NCBI GenBank assembly: GCA_003971905.1
Contig: RSEE01000073.1
Location: 186,001 to 250,000 of the forward strand
DNA from: Moniliella sp. 'wahieum'
Taxonomy: Eukaryota > Basidiomycota > Moniliellomycetes > Moniliellales > Moniliellaceae
Length of the DNA stretch: 64,000 nt
Reading direction: 5' to 3'
The notes under the pieces were generated by a model that searched no databases, was not told the DNA's origin, and was given only the letters and a program-made list of their open reading frames with translations. Position numbers and translations under genes: made by a program. Shown here piece by piece: positions 1-11,354 of the stretch. Position 1 is the stretch's first letter; each line of letters starts with the position of its first letter.

Positions 1-926
1 AGGGCACCACGGTGAACTCCGACCCGTGGTCCAAAGCTTCGGACAAGGCTTGCATTTCAATTCGGTCGTTGGTGGGGAACGGAGCTTTGACCCGCACCTC
101 GGTATCGGAGATGACTTGGACTACCGTTGCCGTTCCACTGCCCAATGGTTTGGGAAGCATAATCTGTCCACGCACTTCCAGCTGCTCGGTGAATACCGTA
201 CCTTGTCCCACGACCAGTGTCGGGTCAGACGAGGAGACACGGACTGTGCCTTTTCCCGGCTTGGCATTGTCAAATGCGCGGGCAACCGGGACTAGAACGC
301 GAACCGGTCAGTGTCCATCAAAACAAAAACAAAAACAACAAAAAGGGAAACGAGCGCAACCTACTTCCTTGCATGGCCCGAGCAAAAGCACCGACAAACA
401 ACCGTTTCCAGCTCTTCTCGGCCGTGACAAAGGTAACGTGTCGGCCACTGGCGCGGAGAAGCTCGGACGAGACGACGGCCGGGTCGAGGAACTGGTTGGC
501 ATGCGGTGCACACACAAATAGCACCCCATCTGCTTCTCCCGGAGCGGTGGCAACGAGGGGGATGCGGTAGATCCCGCGCGTCTCCACACACCGGAAGAAC
601 ACATGCAGCACGATTCTCCACAGCGCAATGATCATGTCAAGCGACTGGACTGGCGTCAGGATTGGATTGGATTGGATTGGATGGTTTCCCCCACACTACA
701 GGAAGAAGGGACGTACCATGTTGGCTGGGTTGAGGCCCGAAGCAGCAAAGAAACGCACCAACGCCGCCTTGACAGAGGGGGGGAGATTGGCATCGACAAA
801 GTGCGGAGGCAAGAAGGGGATGGAATTGAAGAACTGGGTTAGGGAGAGCTGGGCGGCATGCTGGGCACGCTCCGCCCTGGAGTTGGCAGGCGCAGCGAGT
901 AGGGTGGACCCGGGTGACACGGGCAT
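1..926 (-). CDS. Glycerol-3-phosphate O-acyltransferase (Sct1/Gpt2-like), 3' part off window
   Basis: Acylates glycerol-3-phosphate (or dihydroxyacetone phosphate) at sn-1, the first step of glycerolipid synthesis, in the ER membrane. Exons read 717-926, 365-644 and <1-291. The introns (645-716, 292-364) are bounded by GTACGT/CCAG and GTAGGT/CTAG and join in frame. Exon 2 has the acyltransferase block I motif HANQFLD (HX4D). The junction of exons 2 and 3 creates the family block QGIPVARAFD. The start at MPVSPGS gives an N-terminal stretch before the first hydrophobic segment (ALWRIVLHVFF). The C-terminal transmembrane part lies beyond the left edge. No frameshift is visible. The family assignment is strong; Sct1 versus Gpt2 cannot be settled. 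Confidence 0.85.
659..682. repeat. GGATT microsatellite in an intron
   Basis: Nearly five perfect tandem copies of GGATT lie inside the first intron of the acyltransferase gene. It is a short simple repeat with no evident function. Confidence 0.8.
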
Positions 927-1919
927 GGCGAGGTGAGGCCTGAGGGGTGGTGGGGGTGGTGGTGGTGAGCTGCTGGGTGGCGTTGGGCTCCCATTTGTAA
1001 TTTCCCCACCGGGCAGACCCCGCTTTTTTTAGGGGTTAGCATCCACCCAACCCCACAGGCGTGGCAACGCGGCAGGCCAGCCCCTACCACGCTGGGTTAG
1101 ACGTTAGCCGGTTAGAACTGGCCTGGCGGGTTCAAGTTGAACCGCCGCCCATCCTTTCATTTTTGCCCATTTTTGCCCCTCATTTCGGGCGGCCCTTCCG
1201 GTCCCTCAGCCGGCGGGGGCCGGTGGAGCTAGAGGAAGCCAGACGCTGCTCCGCCTGAGCGCCCTGCCGCCCATGTGCCGATGTCACTACGCCGTGGAAC
1301 ACGTAGACGCACGCCCAGGGCAGAGCCAGGAGCACCGACAGTCATTATAGCCTGCTATACTTGTCGCGGCCGTCTCGTCGCGTAAAGAAAGAGTGCATCC
1401 CTCAGGTGCCCTGCAGCCCGTCGGGCGCGCGTGACGTCTAGGTGTATACTGATGCCATCTAAAGGTGGCATCCAAAGGCACGTGTCGGGCAGACGCGTGC
1501 TCCCTGTGGGCGTGGTGGCCATCGAGGGCAACGTGCAAGGCCTGCAGACGGTTCGCATCCTGGTCCGCAAGCCATGTTCAGAACCGACCAATGGGAATTC
1601 CCCACCTATAGTTTCTTGGTCGCTTGTTCCGAGGTTGCGGCAACCTACGCAGATGAGAACGCGGGCCATGGGCGTGTCAAAGCCCCTTCGATAGAGTGTG
1701 TGCGGATCCAGAGAGCCAAGATATGGGAACGTAACAAGATTCTATAGGCTCTGCCACCTCGGCCTACAGTACCGACCCGATTGTTCTGTTACGATTCCTC
1801 GCCCACCCACCACCGCCATCTGTCTTTTCTGCTCTCCTCTGCGCCCAGGCACGGTTCCTTCTTACCCTACATAGGCAACGTGCCGAAATACCATGCAATA
1901 TGCGTCCCTCGGTCCGGGT
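927..1919. other. Intergenic, promoter of the acyltransferase gene
   Basis: The stretch is about 1 kb, GC-rich, with no recognisable gene. It holds a near-palindrome around 1126-1149 (GGCGGGTTCAA-GTTGAACCGCC) and a TTAGGGGTTAG element at 1030-1040, about 100 bp upstream of the acyltransferase start. A 104-codon minus-strand reading frame at 1355-1669 carries two CxxC pairs (CVGC, CRPC). I do not recognise it and would not call it a gene. Confidence 0.6.
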
Positions 1920-2767
1920 CTAGGCAAACTCGGGGCGGCAAAAGTCACCCGGTCCATAAGGCTGTACAAAGAAACACGTTAACTCGTGGCCAGCAAGCAA
2001 GACAAGGCAAACAATTTCCAAAGACATACCTCGGTGGTGAGCGTTTGTTGGTTGCCGAGGGGCTCGGCACTGGTACGGCCATTCATTGGACCTTCCTTGA
2101 CCGTCTTGCCCGCTTTGAGGTCGTCCAGCAGCTTGACGACCGTTTCCGGGGTCAAGTCCTCGTAAAAGTCATCGTTGATCTGGATCATGGGTGCGTTGGA
2201 GCAGGCGCCGAGGCACTCCACCTCGACCAAGGTAAACACCTTGTCGGCTGTGGTCTGACCGGGCTGGATGCCCAAATGCTTGACGATCGCTTCAAGGATG
2301 GCGGTGCTGCCCACCCCACCGAGCATGCACGGGGTGGTGGTGCAGAGCTGGAGGAAAAATTTGCCCACGGGGTCGCGGTTGAACATGGTGTAGAACGTCG
2401 CCACCTCGTACACGCGCATCGGCGGCATGTCCAGCAACTTGGCCACATAGTTCATGCAGCTCAGGCTCGTCCACCCGCCGTTCTGCCGCTGCGCCAAATC
2501 CAGGACGGGGATGACAGCTGCCTTCTTGTACTGGGGCGGGTAGCGGGCGATGACCTCGGTGGCCTTGGCCATGTGCACCTCGTCAAACTCAAAGGGGATG
2601 CTGGCATTGTTGATGGGCGAGTCGCGGTGGACAAACAGGTGGTCGGAGCAGGCGGGGGCAGAGGAGGCGAGGGTGCGTGCGGCCATGGGCACAGCGGAGG
2701 CAGCCGTGCGCGGGGCGAGCACCGCTGGGCGCAGCAGCGTGCGGGCAGCAAGACGAAGCGCAGGCAT
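1920..2767 (-). CDS. NDUFV2: NADH:ubiquinone oxidoreductase 24 kDa subunit
   Basis: This is the peripheral-arm subunit of mitochondrial complex I, carrying the N1a [2Fe-2S] cluster. The first roughly 35 residues are an Arg/Ala/Ser-rich matrix presequence. Four cluster cysteines appear as C-x4-C (CTTTPC) and C-x3-C (CLGAC), in the usual order after the EVATFYTMF block. The coding sequence is 2030-2767 plus a 14-codon last exon, 1920-1961, which adds the family tail [12 protein letters not shown]. The intron has a GTATGT donor and a TACAG acceptor. The start at MPALRL was preferred over an in-frame ATG 15 codons upstream because it begins the presequence. Length (about 260 residues) is typical. 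Confidence 0.95.
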
Positions 2768-3246
2768 GGCAAGCGTTGGGGATTGGTGAGGCAGAGCAGA
2801 AGCAGCGCCCACAGCCCAGGGACGCAGCCAGCTGTGGGGGGCTGCCTTTCCGTTCCACTCGGGCGGACAGGCCAGGCCAGGACAGGCCAGGACAGGCGGG
2901 GGGGCGCAGGCATTTGTAATCTCTCGCCCTGGGGATTACGTCAGCATTCTGCACTGCTCGCCATGGTAACATTTCATTCGTTTCACCCCCGGTGTGTCCG
3001 ATTCGCTACAGCGCGTGTCACCGGTCACCCGGCTCCCCCCGTCCCCCACACTCCCGGTCCCTGTTTTGGGACGCGCTGGAGGATGGAGGCTTGCGCGTGC
3101 CCACCAACGAGTCGGTACCACTCACTGCACCTTCGACTACTCTTCATGGGCAGGGGTATGATCGCGTTCCATTCCGACCTCGGACGGTGAATAAAATGAG
3201 AAAGATAGAACGTGCAATACATGGTCGCTTGCCGCCTAGGCGCGTC
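2768..3246. other. Intergenic
   Basis: This is the upstream region of the complex I subunit gene and the 3' flank of the carrier gene. It has a tandem CAGGCCAGGACAGGCCAGGACAGG-type stretch near 2871-2897 and no supported gene. The long plus-strand frame here is antisense to the complex I gene. Confidence 0.6.
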
Positions 3247-4502
3247 TCAGCTCACGGTTTTCGCATCTTGGTACGCCTTCAGGTCGGCCTTGGCCTCCTT
3301 GTACCATTTCTGTCCCGTCCATCCCATCCAAGGTTAGTTGGCTGTATTTTGTTTTACTCGATACAATCAGGGGGGAACGCACCAAGTACACGTCGTTCAG
3401 ACTCAAGGTCAAAATGGTGTGAGGCGCAATGCGGAAAAAGTGAGCTGCCGAGCCCTTGTAGTAGCCCCGGAAACCCTCGGCCTTGGCAATCTTGACCAAC
3501 GCATCGATCGGGCCGCTGTACAGCGTACCGACCCGCCTGCCCGTCGCGGGGTCGATGTGGGTAGGCTGGTTCGAGACGCGGGTCAACACGACATCCATTG
3601 GCTGCATCATGGTCAGCACCACGCCGCCGGCAAACGCAGAGCAGGTGAGCAGCGTGAGGAACGGATGCTTGTCGCCGGCCAAGATGTTGAGCGGGTTGTA
3701 AGGGTTGGCGTGCGGGTCAATGGCAGCAATGTGCGACTTGGCCCAGTTGTACGACGGCAGCTGCACCGTACTCCCAGACGCCGTACGCAGGATGTTGGAC
3801 GTCACACCCCGGGCCAGGCCTTGGAACCCATCCAGGTGCACGATGGTCCGCAGCGCGTCCAAGCCATTCTTGTAGTGCCGCTTCTGCTTGCCAATATCAA
3901 ACACGGGCGAGTAGGCCTGCATACGCGCCTTGACCAGGTAGAAAGGGTTGCCCATCGTCGCCCCAATCGCACCCGACGTGGCGCCGGCCATGAGCGCCGT
4001 CGAGGCATACGTCTCGTCCGGCCGAAGACCAAAGAGGGAATTGTACGTTTGCCGCAGCGGCTCGTACGTGCCCAGACGAGCGCCGTTCATCGCCACCTGG
4101 TACACCGCAGCGACACCAAGACCGCGCTGCAGGCCCCGCACTCCCTCGGCGCGGTAGGTCTTGCGGAGACAGTCGACAAAGTTGTTAAAAAGCTTGGGAA
4201 TCGGCTTGCCATCCGCTGTTGTCGCCTTCTGCAGCTCGCCCTGCAGCTGCATCCGGGTCTTGGCCACCTCTGCAGAGGGACAGAATAGGAATATGTGCGT
4301 TAGAGCAAGGGTTTGAACCCGCCAAGGATCAACACGTACCCATCGGGTTGGTCGCCAACACGGCCGTCACGGCTGCTGCCGAGCCCACAGCAAAGCCCTC
4401 GGCGGTACTGAGTGGAGTCTTGTCGCCCGGGACCTTACGGACCGGGTTGGCATCCGGACGCAGCTCATGGTACACGGGGTCGGTAGAGGGGCTGGTGGAC
4501 AT
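3247..4502 (-). CDS. OAC1: Mitochondrial carrier, oxaloacetate transporter OAC1-like
   Basis: An inner-membrane solute carrier (SLC25 family) resembling the OAC1/SLC25A35 group, which moves oxaloacetate, sulfate and related anions. Three exons: 4340-4502, 3383-4269 and 3247-3309. All junctions restore family motifs: exon 1/2 gives NPMEVAKTRMQ, repeat two has NPFYLVKARMQ, repeat three has QPMDVVLTRVS, and the last exon supplies KWYKEAKADLKAYQ. Three carrier repeats and about 370 residues fit the family. The second repeat lacks the usual acidic residue of PxD/ExxK, which I take to be normal in this subgroup. No frame breaks. The substrate is inferred from subfamily resemblance. Confidence 0.9.
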
Positions 4503-6060
4503 GGCGTGGGTGGGCAGTGGCGGAGGCGGTGGCAGAGGCGCGGGTGAGATGAAACTGGGCGAGCATTGAGATCCAATCTAAGTGAGAAGAAGTGAGGCCG
4601 AGGGCGGCGGGTGGGCCGGGTAAGCGTGGCCTAGTGCGCGAGCTGTGCGCTGCTGTGCCTGGTAATCTGCTGTGGCTGCTGTGGCAGGCTGCCTCTCTGG
4701 CTGTGTCGCTGAGGCTCAGCGGCTGATTTGGTTGCGGTGGAGCATCGGCCCGGCACGGCGCTGCAGCGGGGGGGCGGGCATAGGAGGGCATAACAAACAC
4801 AACAAGCATAAGGCCGACAGCCGCCTATGGCCCATGGCCTTCGGCCTCCTCGGCCTCTCCCGGGTGCATTCAAAACATTCAAATTGCGATAGGGGGAGAG
4901 TGGGTGACGTCATCCTGCATGTGTGTTTGTCCCCTGGTCCATGTGCCAGCATGATGCATGATGCATGATGTGTCATGCATGATGGCTGACACATCTGTGA
5001 GCGGAATCAAATTTCAAATCAAGTGGGTTTTATGGGGGCTGGGCCGCCCACGCGCTGGCGGCGCCGACAGATCCGTGGGGGCTGCTAGCCCAGCGCCGCA
5101 GCACGCCGCAGCACGCTCAACATCCGCGGCAACGCGCGACGCGGCATTCCGCTATAACGCAACCCATATCTTCTCCTTGTGTCGCCTTGCTGCGGCCCGA
5201 GAGGGATGCTTTAGGCGCTACGGCATCCACCAACACTCGAGCGCATATGCCGAGAGACCAGCAGCCCCGTTGATTGCATTCGCATTCATCGTCACCGACC
5301 ATCGACCATCCGGGTCCAGCTCGCTACCACATCTCCTGGTCGGGGGCGTGTCGGAAAGAAACAGGAGAGCAGGGTCCTGGCCTAAAATTCTGAAAACCAA
5401 TCCCTTCCGCCTCTTGCCGCGTGCCGGCTTCCGCTTGCTCCCGAAAACCGGGCTTCATGCGCCTCATGCATGACCGGTTGGCCATGCATCTGTCACACAC
5501 CTGCCTCATGTCCAGCAGTGTGTCAACATGGTTGACTTGATCCACCACGAGCCCATCCGCCACCTGTCCCGGGCACAACTGGAACCGACCTCATTAAACC
5601 ATTCGCAGTAGCGCTCGCAGCCGCTGGTTTCTTCATGCTTCACCACCACTAGCGTCCTTTCCTAGTTGTCCTTAGCGTAGCCCATCAGCTACCACAAACG
5701 TGGTCCCACCCAGTTGGCAAGTGGTTGGTAAGTGACGTTCGACGTTTGACGTGCAAATAGTATAGCGCCCAGCCACCAAACCTCCGAACTAATCTCTCCA
5801 CAGCCGACAGCGAACAGCGCACCGACATTCTACACGCCAATCTAGCTCGAAGACGGATTTTCATGCGAGAGACCAAAGGGGGGCGGGGGGCAGGGAGGGA
5901 TCGTGCATCGTGCGAGCAACGCGCAACACGCAACGCGCAACGCGCGACCCGCACTATGTGCAGCGGGCACAGAAGCGGCAGCGTAAACGGGATATATTGC
6001 TGCCAGGCAACAGCAGAGCATACATGCATGGCCATGCACGAGAGCAAGAGGCCCCGAACG
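4503..6060. other. Long intergenic region
   Basis: About 1.5 kb between the carrier start and the Arp1 stop. No gene recognised. It holds a cluster of CATGCATG-type words (4951-4984, 5465-5490, 6022-6036), a motif GACGTTCGACGTTTGACGTG at 5734-5753, and a run of CGCAACACGCAACGCGCAACGCG near 5917-5945. Several frames of 60-170 codons on both strands have no recognisable domains. Confidence 0.55.
4951..4984. repeat. ATGATGCATG short tandem repeat
   Basis: The unit ATGATGC repeats several times and is followed by a CATGCATGATGG copy. The same word reappears in three tandem copies at 48557-48580, also intergenic. Confidence 0.7.
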
Positions 6061-7348
6061 CTAAAATGCCTTGCGGTGGATCACTCCCGGGTCCTCCGAG
6101 TACTCCTCGGAAGAAACCCACATCTGAAAGTTGGGTCAGTTGAGTCGGGGACCAGGCTACCTACCAAGCAAGCGAGCAAACCGGAAAGAAAACAGGGAAA
6201 AAAGCAAAAGACGTACCTTGCGGAACGTGCTGAGGCCCGCCAAAATCGACCCCCCGATCCAGGTGGAGTACTTGCGCTCGGGCGGAGCATAGATCTTTAG
6301 CTTGGTGTCCCTGCTAACAAGCGCACGGGTCTCGTTGAGCAGTCGCTCACCAAACCCACGCGTCAACGTCGTGCCTCCCGATAGGACAATGTTGGCATAC
6401 AAGTCCCGCCGCAAGTCCAAGTCGACGCGGAAGATACTGTCATATACCACCTGGTGCACCCCAGGATACTCGAGTCCGACCAACTCGGGGTTGAAGAGGA
6501 TCTCTGGTGCACGGAAACGTTCCGGGCCAAGCTAAGCAAAAAATGGCAGTTAGTTCACCTTTCCCCCCGCAGCAGAAAGAACATACTTTGATGCTGTTCC
6601 CGTCTGGCAGTTTGAACTCTTGAGTTTCGTGGGAAGTGCCGACGTTGGTCTCCTCCTTGGCTGGGTTGAGGGCAACGTAACAGCATTGTTCTTTGATCTG
6701 TCGCACCACCTCCTTCTCGGCCGAGGTGTGGAGGTTATATCCGGCCCGACGCAGTTGCATTTGCAGGTGTTCCGTCACATCCCTTCCTGCCACGTCGATG
6801 CGGCGGATAGCATGGGGCATCGAGAAGCCTTCAAACACCGGCACGACATGGGTCACACCATCTCCCGCGTCGAGGACCAGGCCCGTTGTGCGCCCCGTTG
6901 AATAGAGGGACAAAACGGCCTGGATGGAAGTGAAGAGGGCAGGGACATTGAAAGTCTCGAAAAACACCTGGGCAGCAACCTCGCGGTTATGCCGTGGGTT
7001 GAGCGGGGCCTCGGTCAGCAAGACAGGATGTTCCTCGGATAAGGTCTGGAGCTCCTCGGCATAGATATGGGCCCAAATGCGTTCCATATCCTCCCAGTCG
7101 GTCACAACCCCATGTTCCATCGGGTAGCGGATCTTGAGCAGTCCTCGGAGCTCCTGCGCACGACGACCAATAAACACGTCCCCCTCAATGGCACCCGCCA
7201 TGACGCGCGGGTGCTTGGGCCGGCCCACAAACGAGGGGAAGAAGCAGTTGGGTTGCTCTTGGCCGGCAAACCCACTTTTGATGGTGCCCGATCCATTGTC
7301 AATGACAACGGGCTGGTTGGTAAGGACGTCGTCAAACTCGCCAGGCAT
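6061..7348 (-). CDS. ARP1: Actin-related protein 1 (centractin) of dynactin
   Basis: Builds the short actin-like filament of dynactin, the dynein activator used in nuclear and organelle transport. Exons are 6587-7348, 6217-6531 and 6061-6123. Introns have GTATGT/TTAG and GTACGT/TTTCAG ends. The N-terminus [19 protein letters not shown] is diagnostic for Arp1 rather than actin. The second nucleotide-binding loop [13 protein letters not shown] and [13 protein letters not shown] follow, and the last exon codes [20 protein letters not shown]. About 379 residues, as expected. The reading frame is unbroken. A palindromic AACGTT element lies 140-160 bp upstream of the start. Confidence 0.95.
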
Positions 7349-7915
7349 GCTTGGGGATGGTCGGGGGCAGAAGAGCGGCACTCACGCGGGCGCGCGCCAA
7401 TCCAACGATGGTGGGGCTGGTGGGGCCCTGAGCCCGCTGGCATTGGCGCCACGCAGTCCAACTCCGCCTCCAAATTCCGCCCCTTGACCATTCAACGTTG
7501 AACGTTCAATTTCTCTGCCCACTGGAGGCGAAGGAAGCACCGGTCTATCCTAGTACTACTTTTAAGGGCACAGGGAAGAACAAGGAAACCCCAGGCGAAA
7601 TCCTGTAGGCAGGGGAATGCAGGCTGGGTGCAAAACTCTCGAAGAGATGATCCATGACAAGCGTGGTTGACACGTGAAAATGAGCGAGCCACATTTCCAC
7701 TTTCCAACGGACACGGCAAAAAGGGAACTATGAGTGTAGCCACTGAGAAATTACGCCTATGGTAGGCGGCCAGGTCCATGGCCCTTGGTCGAGTTTTAGA
7801 CCTTGCAAGCCATTCCATGAGTATAGTAGCAGCATGCTATACTTCACACGTCTTCTCTATGGCCAAATCTCGCCAGGTGACAAGAATCGATTGACGATGT
7901 GGAGGAATGGCAGGG
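7349..7915. other. Intergenic, Arp1 promoter
   Basis: Holds the Arp1 upstream region with the AACGTT palindrome described separately, then the 3' flank of UTP12. No gene seen. Confidence 0.6.
7491..7509. promoter_or_regulatory. Candidate promoter element, palindromic AACGTT site
   Basis: The 19-mer TTCAACGTTGAACGTTCAA lies 143-161 bp upstream of the Arp1 start. It overlaps two AACGTT cores and shares nine bases (AACGTTCAA) with the AACGTTCAAC sites upstream of three other genes. Binding by a transcription factor is inferred from recurrence only. Confidence 0.4.
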
Positions 7916-10900
7916 CTACAAAGGCGTTTTACGCTTGGGGACCGTCTTCCCACGGGCAGATGGCAGCTGGGAATCGTCCACGATGCCCAGTTGGCTCTCC
8001 TTGAGCTCTTGTGCTTGCCGTTGAAGGTACTGGAGGCCTTGTGAATTATACCCCAGCAGCGCCTTGTTCTTTGCCAACGCGCCCCGCAACGTAGTCCGCA
8101 ACCTTGCAATCGACGTGCGCATCAGTTTGTTGCTCACGATCTGAGCATGATATGTCCGCATCAAGAAAAACAGGATACGGGCGGACAGCGCTACGTTCCA
8201 TTCCTGCGAAACGTGAGTTAGTATCGAGCACTCGATTGGTATCCGCCATAGCAATCCAACAGGTCACAACATACCTTGTCAAGCCAAGTGTCGAGATAAT
8301 CAAAGAGCGAAATAACGTGGCTGAAGGGAAGGATGAGCAGGACATCTGTCAACTGCGGTCCCGGAATTTTTTCCACCATCCTGAACACATATCGTGCGGC
8401 TGATGGTTCATCCCCAGCCGCCAATCCAGCTAGAAGCACAGCACTTCGAGGCGGTGGGAAGGGTGTAGCCTGAGCCCGCTGATCGGCATCGGCCACCTCG
8501 ATGGCCTCGATGAGTCGTTCTCCGGTCGTCAACGACTCGCCACCTGCGTTGGTCACCGTAGTGGCCTCTACAGTAGGCAACTCTTCTCCTGCCCCGCCTT
8601 CGTCTCGGCTGGCCAGTTCACCAATTCTGCGCTTCTCGTCGGCCTCCCGCCCAGCCCCAGCATTCTGGTACACTCCTCCAGCTCCTTCTCCCGCTCTTCC
8701 TCGAGGAACAACAGTTCCTCCGTCTTCTCCCATACCCGGATCGATCGGTCCGCACCGCCCGTCACCGTGCGCTTCCCTTCCGCATCCGTCGTGAGCGCAA
8801 ACACGTCTCCTGAATGCCCGCGGAGGACTTGGACTTGCTCTCCATTGTCCCCATCCCAGTACTTGACCAACGAGTCTTTGCCAATTGTGAAAAGGCGGTG
8901 GGAGGCGCCTTGCCGTCCACCTTGCAGCCCCCCGCCTTGCTCACCCCGTTCGAATGACACTCCCATCACACTGCCGGCATGAGCCGGGAGGGAGCGGTGG
9001 CAATCACCAAAGTCGAGCCCCCAAAGCTTCACACTCTTGTCTGCTGACGCGGTGGCAATCAGTTTACTGTCCCCGGAAATGCTTAGGCTCAACACAGGCA
9101 GCTTGTGGCCGTAGAGCGAAAGGAAAAACTTGAACGTGTCCGCATAAAAGATCTTGACTGTACTATCCAGCAGCGCAAGCGCCAACAGTCGTCCATCGGG
9201 GGAGTAGGCGGAGGCAAGGATGTCTTCCTTCATCTTGAGGGTCTTTTCGTGCACCAGGCGCAATGGGTGGGGGCCTTCGTTCGGCCCATCCTCCTCTTCC
9301 TCTTCTTCATCATCCGAGTCGGGTTCGTAGGAGAAGGACCATACCTTGGCGCACTGGTCTGCGCCGGCACTCAGCACACCCTGGCCATCCGGACGCAGCG
9401 AGAGGGACCACACAGGTTTGCCTTCATGCGCATCAATCACCTCCACCTCATTCCCTGATGCCACGTTGAACGTGCGCAACGTGCCATCCTTCCCTCCTAC
9501 CACCACATGCGTATCATCAGGTAGCCAGACAGCACATAGCGCATACGACCCCATCATTGTCCGTAATGACTGTCCCGAAGCCACATTCCAGATCTTGACC
9601 AGTCCGGCACTGCAGGCAGAGAGGAGGAGCTGGCCGTTATGGCTGAGGGAAAGGGTGCGCACCTCAGCCCGATGGCCTGGCAGGTCTAGGGTGTAAAGCA
9701 ACGAGCCCTCTTCCTCCTCCTTCTTTTCTCCCTTGCTTGCCTTGCCGGGAGACGGTGGACTTCCAACGCATTGTCATGCAGCGTAAAGAGAATGGGGTGC
9801 GATGATCCCTTGGCGTCCGATGCCCCTGGCCGGTCGGCAAATGCAAACGATCGCACCCGGCCTCCCTGTGGTCGAACCACTTCTCCAGCCTCGATCAAGT
9901 CCATCCAGCCAAGTACCGCCTTCGTTTCGGCCTGCTTGCCCTTTTCTGTTACCCTCTTTGCGCGCCGGAGCAATTTCTTGCGCATGTCACCTGCACTGCG
10001 GAACGTGTACGTTTGTAAGGTCCGGTCCGAAGCCAGAACAGCGAGTTGCCGTGTTTTCGGTTCGCCAGCCGGGCTGGGACAAAGCCCACTTGGGCAATCC
10101 GCCGGGTCGAAGTCGTAGGCAAGCTGCCCTGCAACTCAATCGATACACTTGGTAATTGCACAGCTTCTTGGTCTGTTCCTGCGGCTGTTCCGTTCCCAGC
10201 CGATCCCACCGGGTGGGACTGGAGGCCCGACGACCCTTCGTCCACAAGTGTAACTTGCCACACCTTGGCCTGACCCTCAGTGCCTCCCGTAATCAGCACT
10301 GCCGCATCGTCCACCAGCTCGGCTGGGGGGAGCGTGTTGCACCCTGCCGCTGCCACGCTCCACAGTTCCTCCTCTCCTGGGGCAAGGGTAGCAACGGCAT
10401 GTTGAAGCTCCGTATCCCACACCTTCAGCAGTCCATCTTGCCAACCGAGACGAGGAGACGCGAAGCGGCATCGGGCGCGACAGGTGGGCCTCCCACCGCT
10501 GCGAGTGGAGGGAGGAAAACCAGATCTGTAATAGGGGCCTTGTGGCCATGCAGCCTCACCACGCCAGCCTCGGCCACAACGTCCCACAGGATGACAGTCG
10601 TGTCGTTTCCAGCGGACGCGAGCCGCATTCCGGACTTGTCCCATGCTAGCGCGCCCACTGCGCCCTGGTGGCCGGAAAACGTCAGGCGAGGGGTTTGCGT
10701 ATTGGCCTCCCACAAGCGAATGGCGCCATCGGCATACCCCACCGCAAAAAGGTTGGGGTCGGTGGGGCAGAGGGCAAGCGCAGTGACATGGGCCACCACG
10801 CCCAACTCATGCCACACGGCCAACAACTCGTTCCGCCGCACGTCCCACACCAGCACATCCTCCAGCGCCGCCACGTACGCGCGCTTCCCATCTCCGCTGA

Positions 10901-10979
10901 GAACCGGGCGCACGGCGGTGTTGCTGGCAATCAAGCCAAACACAGCCACCGGCTCATGGCGGTTGTACGAGCGCACCAT
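7916..10979 (-). CDS. UTP12: U3 snoRNP protein UTP12 (DIP2/WDR3)
   Basis: A WD40 scaffold of the UTP-B subcomplex of the small-subunit processome, acting in the nucleolus on the 18S precursor. The start MVRSYNRHEP is typical. Two runs of WD repeats follow, including the diagnostic block from ILASAYSPDGRLLALA through ADKSVKLWGLDFGDCHRSLPA, then a charged linker and the C-terminal Utp12 domain. One intron (8204-8274) splits DTWLDK from EWNVALSARILFFLMRTYHAQI. The frame changes at about 10440, 10057, 9749 and 8655. The first three can be explained by one base lost from a short A or G run; the fourth lies in a G-rich stretch. All conserved blocks are present on both sides, so I read the gene as functional and the shifts as probable assembly errors. 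Confidence 0.9.
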
Positions 10980-11354
10980 CCTGCTAGCCGGTCGAGTGGT
11001 GGTGGTCGATGGGGTGTGAGGGGGCGGGGCGAGGCTCGGCAGGGCAAGAGGAAAACAGGCCGAGGTGCCCAAAAAAAATTAGCGCGGAATCCGGCCAGTT
11101 CCGCCTCGTCAGGCTCCAACCCAGAGGGCGTAGGAAGTGAGCGCCAGTCCGTGGCCGAGGCGCTGAGCCTCACATGTGATGGTGATGTGATGTAATGCCA
11201 CACCGGCGCACCGACAAGCACTCCACGGTGCGTACGTAAGCCCATGCCGTGTCGCACGGGCCGGGTGTGCGGCGCGGGTCGTAGCCCAGGCGCCGAGCCT
11301 CGCAGTTTCCCCTGGAGATTTTAGCCCTTGTTTGCCACCTTCGCCACCACCCCC
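10980..11354. other. Divergent promoter region UTP12 / SDS22
   Basis: A short region between two head-to-head genes. It contains an A-rich tract (11069-11078) and no ORF of note. The two genes probably share this 375-bp promoter space. Confidence 0.6.

Noticed and set aside
1355-1669. Minus-strand frame with CVGC and CRPC pairs, possibly a zinc ribbon
   Set aside because: No other zinc-ribbon features, no recognisable family, and composition like the surrounding non-coding DNA.
1781-3190. Long plus-strand frame of 469 codons
   Set aside because: It is antisense to the complex I 24 kDa subunit, whose cysteines, presequence and last exon are clear. The frame reflects GC-rich codon bias.
3338-4288. 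Plus-strand frame of 316 codons
   Set aside because: It is antisense to the mitochondrial carrier, with no domain of its own.
4295-4330. GGTTTGAACC-like B-box inside the first intron of the carrier gene
   Set aside because: The intron is only about 70 nt and no tRNA arms can be drawn around the motif.
7916-10979. UTP12 as a pseudogene because of several frame changes
   Set aside because: UTP12 is essential in studied fungi, and at least three of the four shifts fit a base lost from a short homopolymer, with conserved blocks intact on both sides.
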